The notes under the pieces: generated by a model
The model's input: only the letters and a program-made list of their open reading frames with translations
Told to the model about the DNA's origin: nothing
The model's database searches: none
Shown here: positions 27,041-36,244 of the stretch, piece after piece
How the letters are laid out: each line of letters starts with the position of its first letter
Numbering within the stretch: position 1 is the stretch's first letter
DNA from: Natrialba hulunbeirensis JCM 10989
GTDB lineage: Archaea > Halobacteriota > Halobacteria > Halobacteriales > Natrialbaceae
Direction: 5' to 3'
NCBI RefSeq assembly: GCF_000337575.1
Contig: NZ_AOIM01000026.1
Coordinates: 24,024 to 88,023, forward strand
DNA: 64,000 bases
Translations under genes and position numbers: made by a program

Positions 27041-27778
27041 TCAATTGAGCTGGATAATCGCACCTCGAATCGTCAACGGTCCCGTCGCGTCGATCCCCAT
27101 CAACCCGCTGCTCGAGATGTCGAGACGCGCCTTACTCGAGAGATCGATCGTATTCTTGCTCGCAATCTCGACGGACGTGCCGCCGTCGATATCGACCGTC
27201 TTCGAGCCGTCGATCCGGACCGTCGGCGCGGCCAACTCGAGTTCATCGTCGGCGGTGATCGAGACGGTACCCGACGAACTGTCGAGGGTAAGTTCGTTTT
27301 TTCCGCTGTCGTCACGAATCGCGATCGTCTCGGTGTTCTTCGAGTCGTCGACGACGATTTCGTGACCACCGCTAGTCTGGATGGTGACACTGCCGTCCTC
27401 GCCGTCGTCGAACGCGATCGTGTGTTCGGACCGAGAGCGGATTTCACGAACGTCGTTGGTTCCGTCGTTCTGCTGGGGTGGCTGTTGTTTGCCGTTCCAG
27501 AGCGAACCGACGACGTAGGGGTTGTGAATATCGCCGTTCTCGAACGCGACAAGCACCTCGTCGTCTACTTCGGGGAGGAAGTAGGCGCCGTATTCGTCGC
27601 CGGCCATCGGTGTCGCTACGCGCGCCCAGTAGCTTTCGTCGTCGGCGTCGCGCCAGGGGAACTGCAGTCTGACGCGGCCGAGGTCCTTCGGGTCTTCGTT
27701 GTCGGTGACGATACCGACGACGACACCCTGAATGCCGCCATCGGCGGTTTCACCGTCGAAGACGCTCGGTCGGCTCAC
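27041..27778 (-). CDS. gpV/gp5-like spike (baseplate assembly protein V)
   Basis: 245 residues from a GTG start that overlaps the upstream hub gene (GTGA). The OB-fold region carries GVVVGIVTDNEDPKDLGRVRLQFPW and VDDEVLVAFENGDIHNPYVVGSLWNG. The C-terminal half is a repetitive beta-helix (VTIQTSGGHEIVVDD, TVSITADDELELAAP, DIDGGTSVEIASKNTIDLSS) as in spike proteins. It is the membrane-piercing needle below the tube and would trimerise. The beta-helix is notably rich in Asp, matching a halophile. Confidence 0.92.
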   Translation of the reverse strand: MSRPSVFDGETADGGIQGVVVGIVTDNEDPKDLGRVRLQFPWRDADDESYWARVATPMAGDEYGAYFLPEVDDEVLVAFENGDIHNPYVVGSLWNGKQQPPQQNDGTNDVREIRSRSEHTIAFDDGEDGSVTIQTSGGHEIVVDDSKNTETIAIRDDSGKNELTLDSSSGTVSITADDELELAAPTVRIDGSKTVDIDGGTSVEIASKNTIDLSSKARLDISSSGLMGIDATGPLTIRGAIIQLN

Positions 27779-28800
27779 GACGGCACCTCCATGGCCTCGA
27801 ACGTGGTCCGATACCCCGAGGCACCCATTCGGTGGGTTGCCTTCGTGAGATGGTACGTTCCCGAAAAGCGGGTTCCGAGTTCGGCGAATCGAACCGTCTC
27901 TCCCGCACGCAGGTCAGGGATACCATCGGTTTCGCCGTGGGCCTGGACGATCCCGTCCGAAAACTGGTTATACTTCGTCTCTGCGATCCGTTCGGCTTCG
28001 TCGCGTGACATAGCTGGGACTCTGAAAACCTCCTTGTGTTTCGCGTTGGAACTGCCCGCAGTCGTGATGATCTCCTCTTTCTTTCCGACGTTCCACGACC
28101 GAACCTCGACTTCGTGGGTCTGACTCTGCTGTGTGATCTCGCCAAAAAAGTCGTGCAGTGCCTCCCCGTACCAGAGTTCGTCGATCGGATCATTGGTCAC
28201 CGCTGACGAGCGCGGGACAAACCTGACGGTATCCCGTTCGGCGTAGAACTCGAACCCGTACGTCGAGGCGAGATCGTGGACGAACCGGTAGTCGCTACAG
28301 TCGTTCTGGATGAGTTTCTCGCGTTTAATATCTGCACCCTCGACGACGACCGACGAGAACGGATACGACGAGAGGACGTCCTCAACAGCCGATCCAATCG
28401 TCGTCTCCGACCAGGAATCCGACCGGGTTCCCTGCATCAGCTCCCAGAGCAACCCGTAGCCAGCAACCTGCACCGACGGGCCGCGGTCGACGGTAAATTC
28501 GCTGGTGATCGACTGGATCGTCCCGGCTAACAGCGGTGTGAGCTGTCCGTCGTCGCCATACCCCATCGAAATCTCGACGTCGGTCCCGATCTCGAAGTCG
28601 TCCCACGAGAGCCCGGCAAACTCGTCCAGTTCCTCGTCAAACGGATAGTTCAGCGCAAACGAGAAGCGGTCTGCGCCCTCGAACGTCGTCTCGACCACGA
28701 GATCGGCGATTCGACCGCCCGGCTCCTGGAACGTCTGTTCGCCGATCTGAACCGTAAACCGCGGCGAGTACCGCGGATGGTTATCCAGTTCGGGACTCAT
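27775..28800 (-). CDS. gpD/gp27-like hub protein (phage late control D family)
   Basis: 341 residues. The N-terminus (YSPRFTVQIGEQTFQEPGGRIADLVVETTFEGADRFSF region, residues 8-50) and SMGYGDDGQLTPLLAGTIQS, then NDCSDYRFVHDLASTYGFEFYAERDTV, match the gp27-like hub of contractile systems. It connects tube and spike. It is encoded directly upstream of the gpV-like spike and overlaps it. In many systems hub and spike are fused as VgrG; here they are separate genes. Confidence 0.9.
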   Translation of the reverse strand: MSPELDNHPRYSPRFTVQIGEQTFQEPGGRIADLVVETTFEGADRFSFALNYPFDEELDEFAGLSWDDFEIGTDVEISMGYGDDGQLTPLLAGTIQSITSEFTVDRGPSVQVAGYGLLWELMQGTRSDSWSETTIGSAVEDVLSSYPFSSVVVEGADIKREKLIQNDCSDYRFVHDLASTYGFEFYAERDTVRFVPRSSAVTNDPIDELWYGEALHDFFGEITQQSQTHEVEVRSWNVGKKEEIITTAGSSNAKHKEVFRVPAMSRDEAERIAETKYNQFSDGIVQAHGETDGIPDLRAGETVRFAELGTRFSGTYHLTKATHRMGASGYRTTFEAMEVPS

Positions 28801-28825
28801 CGGAACACCTCATCGGGGTTTGCGC

Positions 28826-29497
28826 TCATAGCGGCGGTAACTCGAGTGTCTCGCCCGGCGTGATCGCACGCGGGTTGTCGATATCGTTCTGGTCTGCGAT
28901 CGTCCGCCAGTGAGCGGAATCGCCGTACTCCTCCGCGGCGATGAGCCAGAGGGTATCGCCCTCGGTCACCGTCCAGGCTTTGGTCTTGTCCGTCGATTCG
29001 GGCGAAACCTCGGACTTGTGGTAATCTGCCGTCTTGAACTCGGTGAAGACGATCGAGACACGGGCGCGAATGGGAACGCCGCTTGGCAGAAACTTGGTGA
29101 ACTGCTTATTTGCGCTCTGCACGAGAGCCGTAAAGTCGATGCCGTCACCCCAGACGAATCGACAGACCGGTGGCGCGTGGAGTTCACCGTCGACTGCCAG
29201 CAGCATGTCGATATACTTCGTGTACTGTTCGCGGACATCGACCGCTGTAGCGTCCACGTCGTCCGACTCGAGTGCATCGGTGGTATCGAAGAACAGTTCG
29301 GTCGAAAGCGTCTCGGCGTTGCCGTCGACGAACTGCATGATCGAGGCCCCCGAACCAGTCGCTTTCATCTCACCGTAGTTGACGCTCTTTTCGAGCGTGT
29401 AGGAGTTCGGATTGAACTTGCACTCGATGGTTTCGCCCTGATGCTTGCCGTTGACGATCATGATCTGTGCCTTCTCGAGCTTGCCGCCGGTTGCCAT
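28826..29497 (-). CDS. LysM-domain tube-initiator protein of contractile injection system (Afp7-like)
   Basis: 223 residues. The N-terminal domain (KLEKAQIMIV then ECKFNPNSYTLEKSVNYGEM) is typical of the small baseplate-hub cap protein in these systems. The C-terminal LysM module covers about residues 172-223 (VTEGDTLWLIAAEEYGDSAH to ITPGETLELPPL). It seats the inner tube on the hub. The LysM motif need not mean peptidoglycan binding, since archaea lack it. It lies between the giant disordered protein and the gpD-like hub. Confidence 0.9.
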   Translation of the reverse strand: MATGGKLEKAQIMIVNGKHQGETIECKFNPNSYTLEKSVNYGEMKATGSGASIMQFVDGNAETLSTELFFDTTDALESDDVDATAVDVREQYTKYIDMLLAVDGELHAPPVCRFVWGDGIDFTALVQSANKQFTKFLPSGVPIRARVSIVFTEFKTADYHKSEVSPESTDKTKAWTVTEGDTLWLIAAEEYGDSAHWRTIADQNDIDNPRAITPGETLELPPL

Positions 29498-32400
29498 TTA
29501 CAGTCCCCTCCGTTCGCGTTCGATCCGTTGTTTGCGGTCGAGTCGGCGGTAGAGCCGTTCGACGATTCGGTCCACGTCGGCATCGAACTGGACGGACTCA
29601 TCACCCCAGGGGATGTCGGCGAGATCACGCCGGGCGTGGTCGGTGGCGCGGTCGTGACTGTGGGTCTGGTTGTGGGCGTGACCGTGGCCGTGGTCATGAC
29701 CGGAACGATGACCATACCCAGACCCAGAATCGTGTCCGCGACTGTCTCTGCCAGCAGCGTGGTTCCGTGTCGAACCAGTCGCATGGTCTGGCAAGCCAGT
29801 CTCTCGACGCTGGCCGCGTCCGCCGACACCGTTCACACCACTGTCCGGTCCGGATGGGAGTGACGCTGCCGGAGACGACGGCCGACTTCTCGACCCGTGT
29901 GCGTGTCGCGACTGGTCCTCGTGGGACCCGTCCCGTGCAGACGACTGTGAAGGAGACTGCGAATTAAGGCCCCCCGTCCGTGGAGAACGAGTCGATGTTC
30001 TCCCCGTACCACCACGCGTTCGACCACTTGCTCGTGATCGGTCGGTCCCGATGTACTGAGGTGTGCCTGATCGGGTGGGTGCATGCGAGTGCTCGTTGGC
30101 GCTGTGACCGTCATCGATGCTGGCAGCGGTGGCTGTCTCACGCTGTGGTGTCGCTCCCGAACGGCCGTCGTGGCCTGCGACACCAGACGTTGCCGCGTCG
30201 GCAGCGGTTCCCGGTGTCGCAACACGATAGACGAGTGCCGGCCGACTGCTACTCGAGTTCATTGATTTGTTCTCTGATGGGCTGGTAGTTCGTTTTTCTC
30301 CATTTGTTTTATATTTAATCATTCCATCGTTACCATTCTGAGCGTGGGTCCCCGATGTCGCTGACTCAGTGGTTGGTGGATCGAGGTCGACGAGTCTCGT
30401 CGGTACAGACAACGTCGGTTGCGTCGTAGACGACTTTCTCCCCATCAGCGGCGGCACACGCTGTGACGAACGAGAAGTGATAGTCGAGTCAGTTCTCACC
30501 TCGTCAGCGTCGATTGATTTGATTGACTCACCAGACGTACCTGACTCGTCTAACTCGTCTACCTCACGAGAGGAGGCACCCATCCGTTCGGGCGAGGAGC
30601 GAAGGGACACAGAATCGGTCGATCGACTGGGAGTCGACGGCTGTCGAACGAAGTGTGTATTGAGAGAGGTCTGCCGACCAGTACCGAATCGGTTCCTGGC
30701 AGCCTGTCGGTTGCTGGGGTCGCCACCGCGCTGATGGGGAGCCACCACTGCCTCCTGTGATCGACTACCGAGTGCTGTATCAGGAAGACGTGCAGAACTA
30801 CTGGAGGCTGATCGGGTGTCGCCGGACCAGCCAGGTTCTGAGGCTCGACGCCGACGTGAATCGAACCTGGCACTCTCTGTTGTCGCGGCTGAGCGGTTGG
30901 CGCTGTGGTTCGACCACATCGCGTGCTGGGGGGAACCAATAGTCGACTGTGGCTCACGACCAGTACGACTACCGTGGTCAGTCCAGCGAGCGGTCGACGG
31001 CATCCGTGCCGCTGTCAGTTGGTGTCGGTGGAGTACTGATGGCAGACGGGCCGTCATCGGATCCGTAGTGGCCGTTTCAGCAGTGGACTGCCGCGCGTCT
31101 GTACCCGACTCAGCACGTTGTTCTCGAGTTGGTGGAGATGACGTGCGTCCACTGGGTCGAGTCTGTTCGGATCGGACTCGAGTGGGGTCGGCTGTGCGAG
31201 CAGTGCCAGAGAGTGGGGTGTTCGACGTGTGACTGTGAGTGTGAGTGTGAGTTGAAGAGGTCTCTGACGTTTGGGTTGGAGGTGAGGTCAGAGTCGGAGC
31301 TGGGGTTTGAGTCCGAGTTGGAGCCAACGAACCGTGCGGAGAACCGTTCCGATAGTCGAATTCGTGACCGCCAGTGTGGATCAGTTCCGAGACAGGCACG
31401 GACGCCGAATCTGCGTGGGTAGTCGGGCTCGTCTCGTCAGCGGTCAGACGGGCTGCTGGTGGTCCACTCGAGTTGACCGTGACCGAGCGACGACTGTCGG
31501 TTGCTGGCGTTGCAGCAGTCACGGCAGTATCTGGTGTCGGTGGTCTCGCATCCGGTGTGTGTAATCGGGCCTGTGTCGGCGTCTGCCCCTGCGAGTCGTC
31601 CGGTCCTCTGGACTGTACCGGCCGCTGTGTGAGGCGTCTGGGTTGTTCCGAATCCAGTGTACGTGACTGCGAGACCGGTTGCGGTGGACGCGACGAGGGG
31701 GACGAGCGAGGTGAGCGGGAGATGTGAAACGAACGAGACACACGAGAAGAAGCAAGTTGGCTGATCGCCCCCGTCGTCGTACTCCCACGGCGAACGAACG
31801 CGAGGACGGTGCTCCCAGCGTCCAAGCTGTGTCGTCCAGCCGGGCCGGCCGAGTTCTGTCTCTCGCCAGTTGTGTCTCGTGTACCGACGATGTCGCCCGT
31901 ATCAGCGCCAACTTCGTCATCGCTTGTCGTGATCGAACGATCCCGGCGTGGTACCGACGGAGTCGGCGCTGCAGAGCGCTGTTGACTGCGGCCCGGTCCG
32001 ATGGACTGTGTACGTGACGACAGTGACTCGGTCTGGGAAACCGAAGTGATAGCCGGACGTGCGCTCCACCCGCCCTGTCTTTCCGCACCATCGTGCGGTG
32101 GTAGATCACCAGCAGAGGCCAGAGAGCGAGTCGAACCGCCTGCAGTCACCTGTTTCAGATCGGTACCGGTCTGAACAGAGTAGGTGCTATCATCGACGGA
32201 TTCTGGCCCCGAAAGGCTGCGTTGATCGCCCCGATACCAACGTTCACCGCGGAAACGGAACTGCTGCTGGGACCGGGTACGCGAGACATGCGTACGCAGC
32301 GAATCGCCAGTTGGGACTCGGCGAGACGAGGTCGGCACAAGCGAGTCGGACTCGCCAACGGAAGGATAACGTACTGACCGTGCAGTGTTCGAGTATCGGG

Positions 32401-33718
32401 ACCGGTCGGCTGAACCCGCTCTGTCTGCCCGCACCGTCGTGCGGGGCTGGATTGTGCTGACAGCGGCTGTGGACGCAGTTGCGGTCCCACCGCTGCCCGC
32501 TGTTGGCTCGACACCGTCACGACCGGGTGACCCAGCAGTTACGAAACGGCGAGGTGTTCGTACGTGATCGTCAGCCGGAGAGTCATCTATCGGCTGCACC
32601 CGCGAGTACGATCGAACAGCGCGTTTCCCTGTCGGCAGATCGATGTGGTGCTGTCCTGTCACCGACCGAACGAGCGAAAGCTGTGCTATCGAACCTGCAC
32701 CGCCAGGCGGACGGTCGAAGGGACGACCGGTCCGGTCGCCTGTCGGCATCGAGTGCTCGGTCGGTACAGAGTGGACATCTACTCGAGTTGACCGTCCGAC
32801 GGAGGCGCTGATACGGTCGGCCGACGAGCGCGTGTGTGTGAAACGAGCGGAACCGGGTAGTCGGTGTGGCTCCGACTGAGGCAGATACTGGGTGTCTCCC
32901 GACCGGACTCGAACGGCGTCGACCCGTGTGTGTGCCGGAACCGGAGCGACATGAGCGTCAGAGGAGGCTTTATCGTCGTCATCGTGGACCCGGGAAGTGC
33001 TGTGAAGCGGTGTCTGAAGACCGACAAAGTCGCTCCCTGTGGCTGCCACACGCTTTCGCGTTGGCGCAGTCGTATTGTGTGAAGGGGCGCTTCCGACCGG
33101 TGATATCGACTCAGCTAGCCAGGTTGAAGCGCCGGTGGGAGCGACCGTCGGATCGGCTGGAATGCCGTCAACAGAGAACGTCCACCGGAAATGAGGTGTG
33201 CGCTCGGATGGGCTGGTGGCATCCGGTCTCGTCCCAGCAACCCCCGAAGGCGAGACGACTGTCTCACGAGTTGTGGACACGGCTGCAGCGTCGTTCTCGT
33301 GGATAAACGACGGAGGGCCTGTCGGCGTAGTCGGCTCTCGGTCGAGTCCAGTAGCGCCAGTGGGGGGCGAGTGTCCGTGGGCAGAGTGTTTGTGAGGGCC
33401 ACGATGGTGGTGAAGGGGGACGGAGTGACGAAAGACGAGACCGAGCGCACCGTGACGAGTGAGAATCCGATGTGCAAACCGATCGCCGAGCCGTGCTGGA
33501 TCCAGCGTTCCAATCGGTCGCTGTCGACGGTCGAGACCATCGATCCCCAGTCTGTGCAGTCTGTGAGGTCTGTGTGACTCTCGATCGGTTCCTCCTCGAG
33601 TTGGTGTCGACTCCCGTGCCGTCAGGTTCGTTCGCATCTCGTGGGGAGCCCTGTTGTCGGCTCTCTCGGTGATATCGCGTACCGTGGGTTCGATCGTCGG
33701 TAGTGATGGGTCAGTCAT
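29498..33718 (-). CDS. 1406-residue disordered Ser/Thr/Arg/Pro/His-rich protein heading the injection-system operon
   Basis: The frame is open for 1406 codons while the other frames are full of stops. Almost the whole protein is low-complexity, rich in Ser, Thr, Arg, Pro, Gly and His and poor in hydrophobic residues. This is opposite to the acidic composition of neighbouring proteins. A His-Gly segment (HDHGHGHAHNQTHSHD) lies near the end. The last 45 residues are different: ADIPWGDESVQFDADVDRIV then ERLYRRLDRKQRIERERRGL form a charged helix resembling the conserved C-terminus of proteins found beside the LysM gene in other injection systems. Its function is unknown; a cargo, scaffold or tape-like role is only speculation. 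It is the first gene after the operon promoter. Confidence 0.72.
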   Translation of the reverse strand: MTDPSLPTIEPTVRDITERADNRAPHEMRTNLTARESTPTRGGTDRESHRPHRLHRLGIDGLDRRQRPIGTLDPARLGDRFAHRILTRHGALGLVFRHSVPLHHHRGPHKHSAHGHSPPTGATGLDREPTTPTGPPSFIHENDAAAVSTTRETVVSPSGVAGTRPDATSPSERTPHFRWTFSVDGIPADPTVAPTGASTWLAESISPVGSAPSHNTTAPTRKRVAATGSDFVGLQTPLHSTSRVHDDDDKASSDAHVAPVPAHTRVDAVRVRSGDTQYLPQSEPHRLPGSARFTHTRSSADRISASVGRSTRVDVHSVPTEHSMPTGDRTGRPFDRPPGGAGSIAQLSLVRSVTGQHHIDLPTGKRAVRSYSRVQPIDDSPADDHVRTPRRFVTAGSPGRDGVEPTAGSGGTATASTAAVSTIQPRTTVRADRAGSADRSRYSNTARSVRYPSVGESDSLVPTSSRRVPTGDSLRTHVSRTRSQQQFRFRGERWYRGDQRSLSGPESVDDSTYSVQTGTDLKQVTAGGSTRSLASAGDLPPHDGAERQGGWSARPAITSVSQTESLSSRTQSIGPGRSQQRSAAPTPSVPRRDRSITTSDDEVGADTGDIVGTRDTTGERQNSAGPAGRHSLDAGSTVLAFVRRGSTTTGAISQLASSRVSRSFHISRSPRSSPSSRPPQPVSQSRTLDSEQPRRLTQRPVQSRGPDDSQGQTPTQARLHTPDARPPTPDTAVTAATPATDSRRSVTVNSSGPPAARLTADETSPTTHADSASVPVSELIHTGGHEFDYRNGSPHGSLAPTRTQTPAPTLTSPPTQTSETSSTHTHTHSHTSNTPLSGTARTADPTRVRSEQTRPSGRTSSPPTREQRAESGTDARQSTAETATTDPMTARLPSVLHRHQLTAARMPSTARWTDHGSRTGREPQSTIGSPQHAMWSNHSANRSAATTESARFDSRRRRASEPGWSGDTRSASSSSARLPDTALGSRSQEAVVAPHQRGGDPSNRQAARNRFGTGRQTSLNTHFVRQPSTPSRSTDSVSLRSSPERMGASSREVDELDESGTSGESIKSIDADEVRTDSTITSRSSQRVPPLMGRKSSTTQPTLSVPTRLVDLDPPTTESATSGTHAQNGNDGMIKYKTNGEKRTTSPSENKSMNSSSSRPALVYRVATPGTAADAATSGVAGHDGRSGATPQRETATAASIDDGHSANEHSHAPTRSGTPQYIGTDRSRASGRTRGGTGRTSTRSPRTGGLNSQSPSQSSARDGSHEDQSRHAHGSRSRPSSPAASLPSGPDSGVNGVGGRGQRRETGLPDHATGSTRNHAAGRDSRGHDSGSGYGHRSGHDHGHGHAHNQTHSHDRATDHARRDLADIPWGDESVQFDADVDRIVERLYRRLDRKQRIERERRGL

Positions 33719-33784
33719 CGAGAGCAGGCCTCCGCAGCTGGGTCCACTGTCCGGATTGGACGCCGAAAGACAACCGTTTCATCT

Positions 33785-33832
33785 GGGATGTATTATATAA
33801 GTATATGTCTCGAAATATATTAATTATTGCTT
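33785..33832 (-). promoter_or_regulatory. A+T-rich promoter of the injection-system operon
   Basis: A strikingly A+T-rich patch (about 33789-33831) separates the operon from the membrane-protein gene. On the reverse strand ACTTATATAATAC (about 33791-33803) is a good TATA box some 75-80 nt before the first ATG. This predicts a leader of about 50 nt. No other promoter-like gap exists within the operon. Confidence 0.5.
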
Positions 33833-33854
33833 CTACTGTCGGGCACAAGAATCA

Positions 33855-35063
33855 TTACTCACGTGGTGCTGTGCCAGCAACGGGTGGCTCCCCCTCGGAG
33901 TTTCCTGCTGTGGGGTCGGTTGCTGATTCAAACGAGTTCGTCGCTGTGCCGGTCATCGGTTCGGAGCGCCCCGTCGTAGTCGGTTCGCCCTCGTCTGTTG
34001 GAGCAGTGACCGACCACTGGAGCGAATAGATCGTCCCCGTTTTCGTCAGAAGCGTCGGTGTTTCACCCCCTCGTTTGAGACTGTAGCCAAGCGGCAACGC
34101 AACAGAATCGTCGTTCGGTTCGATCGAGAACGATTCGGGGATTTCGAACGAACAGACGGCACCCGGCTTGAGTGTAACGTTGACGCCGAGTCGATACAGA
34201 TCGAACTCGGTGTCACGGATGCGAGACTCCGAGAGATCGATCGCTGAAGCAGAATCGTTCCTGATGGCGAGTTCGCGCGTCGACCGAGAGTCGGGAGTTC
34301 TGAGCGCAACGATAGTGAGTTCAGTTCGTGCACTCGTTGCGGCCGCGTACCGGTTATAGACGATAATCGTCGTTCCGATCCAGAGTACGAGTGCAGTCGT
34401 CACCGCTGCTGCCAGCGGAACGTGACCGCTGTACCAGGTTCCACCGTACCAGAGACCGACACCGCCTGCAACACCGACCGAGAAGCCGACGATGACGGAG
34501 AGAGTTCGACTCTCCAATCCCTTCGTATGCGCATAGCCCGTCCGGACCGACGAAAACGAGGTGTCAGCGGTTGCACTCCGTCGATCCTGTAGCAGTAACA
34601 GGCCGGCCGCAAGCGGCCAGGTGACGAGAAAGGTGAGAACGACGGCAGTAGCCGTGAGCTCGGTTACGAGCGTCAGCGAACTGAGCGCCAGAGCGGCGAC
34701 AACGGCACAGAGACAGCCTACGATCACCGACTGGGCCCAGGTCGAGTACTGTCGCCAGTGGGCGTCGATCGTCGCTCGATTTGCTCGGTAGAGAAGCAGA
34801 CAAACACATGCGAGCACACTGCAGGCGAACGAGACGAGAAAGAGCACCGTCTCGGAACCAAGCGATTGTGAGACGACCGGCGGTGACGTCGACGGAACCC
34901 GCGTTGTGAGTCCCGTGAGACGCCCAATGGCGATCGTAACCAGTCCGAACGCGATCCCACAGCCGACAACGAGCAAAACCGGATACAGCCGCTTTCGGAT
35001 CCCGCTACCGATGAATGATCGAAGTGATTGCAGCAGCATCACTGTTATTGCACCTCCTGCCAT
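33855..35063 (-). CDS. Polytopic membrane protein of unknown function
   Basis: 402 residues. About seven hydrophobic segments lie in the first 255 residues (for example YPVLLVVGCGIAFGLVTIAI and LATAVVLTFLVTWPLAAGLLLL-like stretches). A soluble beta-rich domain follows (ELTIVALRTPDSRSTRELAI to GYSLKRGGETPTL), and an acidic, Thr/Gly-rich tail ends the protein. I recognise no family. Translation could instead begin at Met9. It is upstream of the injection-system operon on the same strand, but an intervening promoter makes functional linkage uncertain. Confidence 0.7.
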   Translation of the reverse strand: MAGGAITVMLLQSLRSFIGSGIRKRLYPVLLVVGCGIAFGLVTIAIGRLTGLTTRVPSTSPPVVSQSLGSETVLFLVSFACSVLACVCLLLYRANRATIDAHWRQYSTWAQSVIVGCLCAVVAALALSSLTLVTELTATAVVLTFLVTWPLAAGLLLLQDRRSATADTSFSSVRTGYAHTKGLESRTLSVIVGFSVGVAGGVGLWYGGTWYSGHVPLAAAVTTALVLWIGTTIIVYNRYAAATSARTELTIVALRTPDSRSTRELAIRNDSASAIDLSESRIRDTEFDLYRLGVNVTLKPGAVCSFEIPESFSIEPNDDSVALPLGYSLKRGGETPTLLTKTGTIYSLQWSVTAPTDEGEPTTTGRSEPMTGTATNSFESATDPTAGNSEGEPPVAGTAPRE

Positions 35064-35512
35064 CGCCGGTACGATGAGCCGATAGCACAGCGACAGTCAG
35101 ACGACGTATCGGGATCGACAGCGGGCATCGTGCTTGGAACTGACCACCGGCATCGATGCTGACGGTGGACTCGAGCCCACCACCGATGTGACCGACACTC
35201 GCTCCCCTCGTAGACGTTCATACGAATTGTTTGTTATCCCAACTTTCTCGATCAATTATAAAGGCTCTGATTGAAATGGGTTAGGAAGGGGCTGTAGTCA
35301 TATTTACCCTAGAGGAAATGGATACTACGGTGTGTGCTGGCAGGTCGACTACCGACAGCAAACGGTGCACTTGAGTGCCACACTACACTGCGCTACGTTA
35401 CATCACACGATACCACACAGCAAGCACACGGGAGGCAGGTGACACCGCTGTCACGGGGTAACTCGAGTGTCGCTTGTGAGTATTTACCCGTCGAACGATA
35501 ACGACTACTTGT
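35064..35512. other. Divergent intergenic region without a gene
   Basis: It holds an A+T-rich stretch around 35221-35290 with a possible TATA element (ATTATAAAGG, near 35255; also readable on the reverse strand as CCTTTATAAT). Near the right end GTATTTACC (about 35480-35488) lies about 29 nt before the ATG at 35513 and is the likely promoter of the flavoprotein gene. I see nothing else. Confidence 0.5.
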
Positions 35513-36112
35513 ATGAGCGAATCAGACGCAACCGTTGCTGTCGTTGGCGGCGGTCCCGCCGGACTCAGTGCAGCCCTCTTCACACAGAAGAACGGTCTCG
35601 ACACCGTTCTCTTCGATACGGACGAGACGTGGATGCACAAGGCACACCTGTTCAACTACCTGGGAATCGGCTCACAGGACGGCTCGGCGTTCATGGAGAC
35701 CGCCCGCGAACAGGTCGACAGTTTCGGCGTCGATCGAAATCAGGGTGAGGCAGTCACCAGTGTCACGGAGACGGACGACGGCTTTGACGTCGAAACGGAA
35801 GCGGACGATGGCACGTACGCGGTCGACTATGTCGTCCTCGCGACGGGTGCCAACCGCGACCTCGCGGAGGACCTTGGCTGCGAGTTCGAGGACGACGTCG
35901 TTGATGTCGGCGTGACGATGGAGACGAGCGTCGAGAACGCGTACGCGACAGGGGCGATGGTTCGCGTCGACGAGTGGCAAGCCGTCATCTCCGCCGGCGA
36001 CGGTGCCGCGGCCGCGCTGAACATCCTCTCGAAGACGAAGGGCGAGAACTACCACGATTTCGACGTTCCTGCGGACGCGACGAACGTGTTCGAATCCGTC
36101 GTCGCCGAGTAA
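35513..36112 (+). CDS. Thioredoxin-reductase-like FAD-dependent oxidoreductase, short form
   Basis: 199 residues. The N-terminal FAD-binding motif VAVVGGGPAGLSAALF and the second FAD motif YATGAMVRVDEWQAVISAGDGAAAA are present. The full enzyme is about 310-340 residues, and here the NADPH-binding domain and the redox CxxC are missing. The join ETEADDGTYAVDYVVLATGAN leads directly to the C-terminal FAD part. Such short forms occur in haloarchaea and are probably functional flavoproteins. Electron donor and acceptor are unknown. A TATA box about 29 nt upstream supports the start. Confidence 0.82.
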   Translation: MSESDATVAVVGGGPAGLSAALFTQKNGLDTVLFDTDETWMHKAHLFNYLGIGSQDGSAFMETAREQVDSFGVDRNQGEAVTSVTETDDGFDVETEADDGTYAVDYVVLATGANRDLAEDLGCEFEDDVVDVGVTMETSVENAYATGAMVRVDEWQAVISAGDGAAAALNILSKTKGENYHDFDVPADATNVFESVVAE

Positions 36113-36244
36113 CGCGACACCTGGGACATAACTCTCGGCTTCGGCCCGGTTTCGGCATCTGTTATTTTTGCACGATACCCTGACGAGCCACTGCCACGCT
36201 CCGAGTCCGGATACGTTAACTCACCCCAACGCGACGACGTACGC

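Noticed and set aside
27017..28123. 368-codon plus-strand open frame
   Set aside because: Antisense to the gpV and gpD genes, which have clear family signatures and coupled starts.
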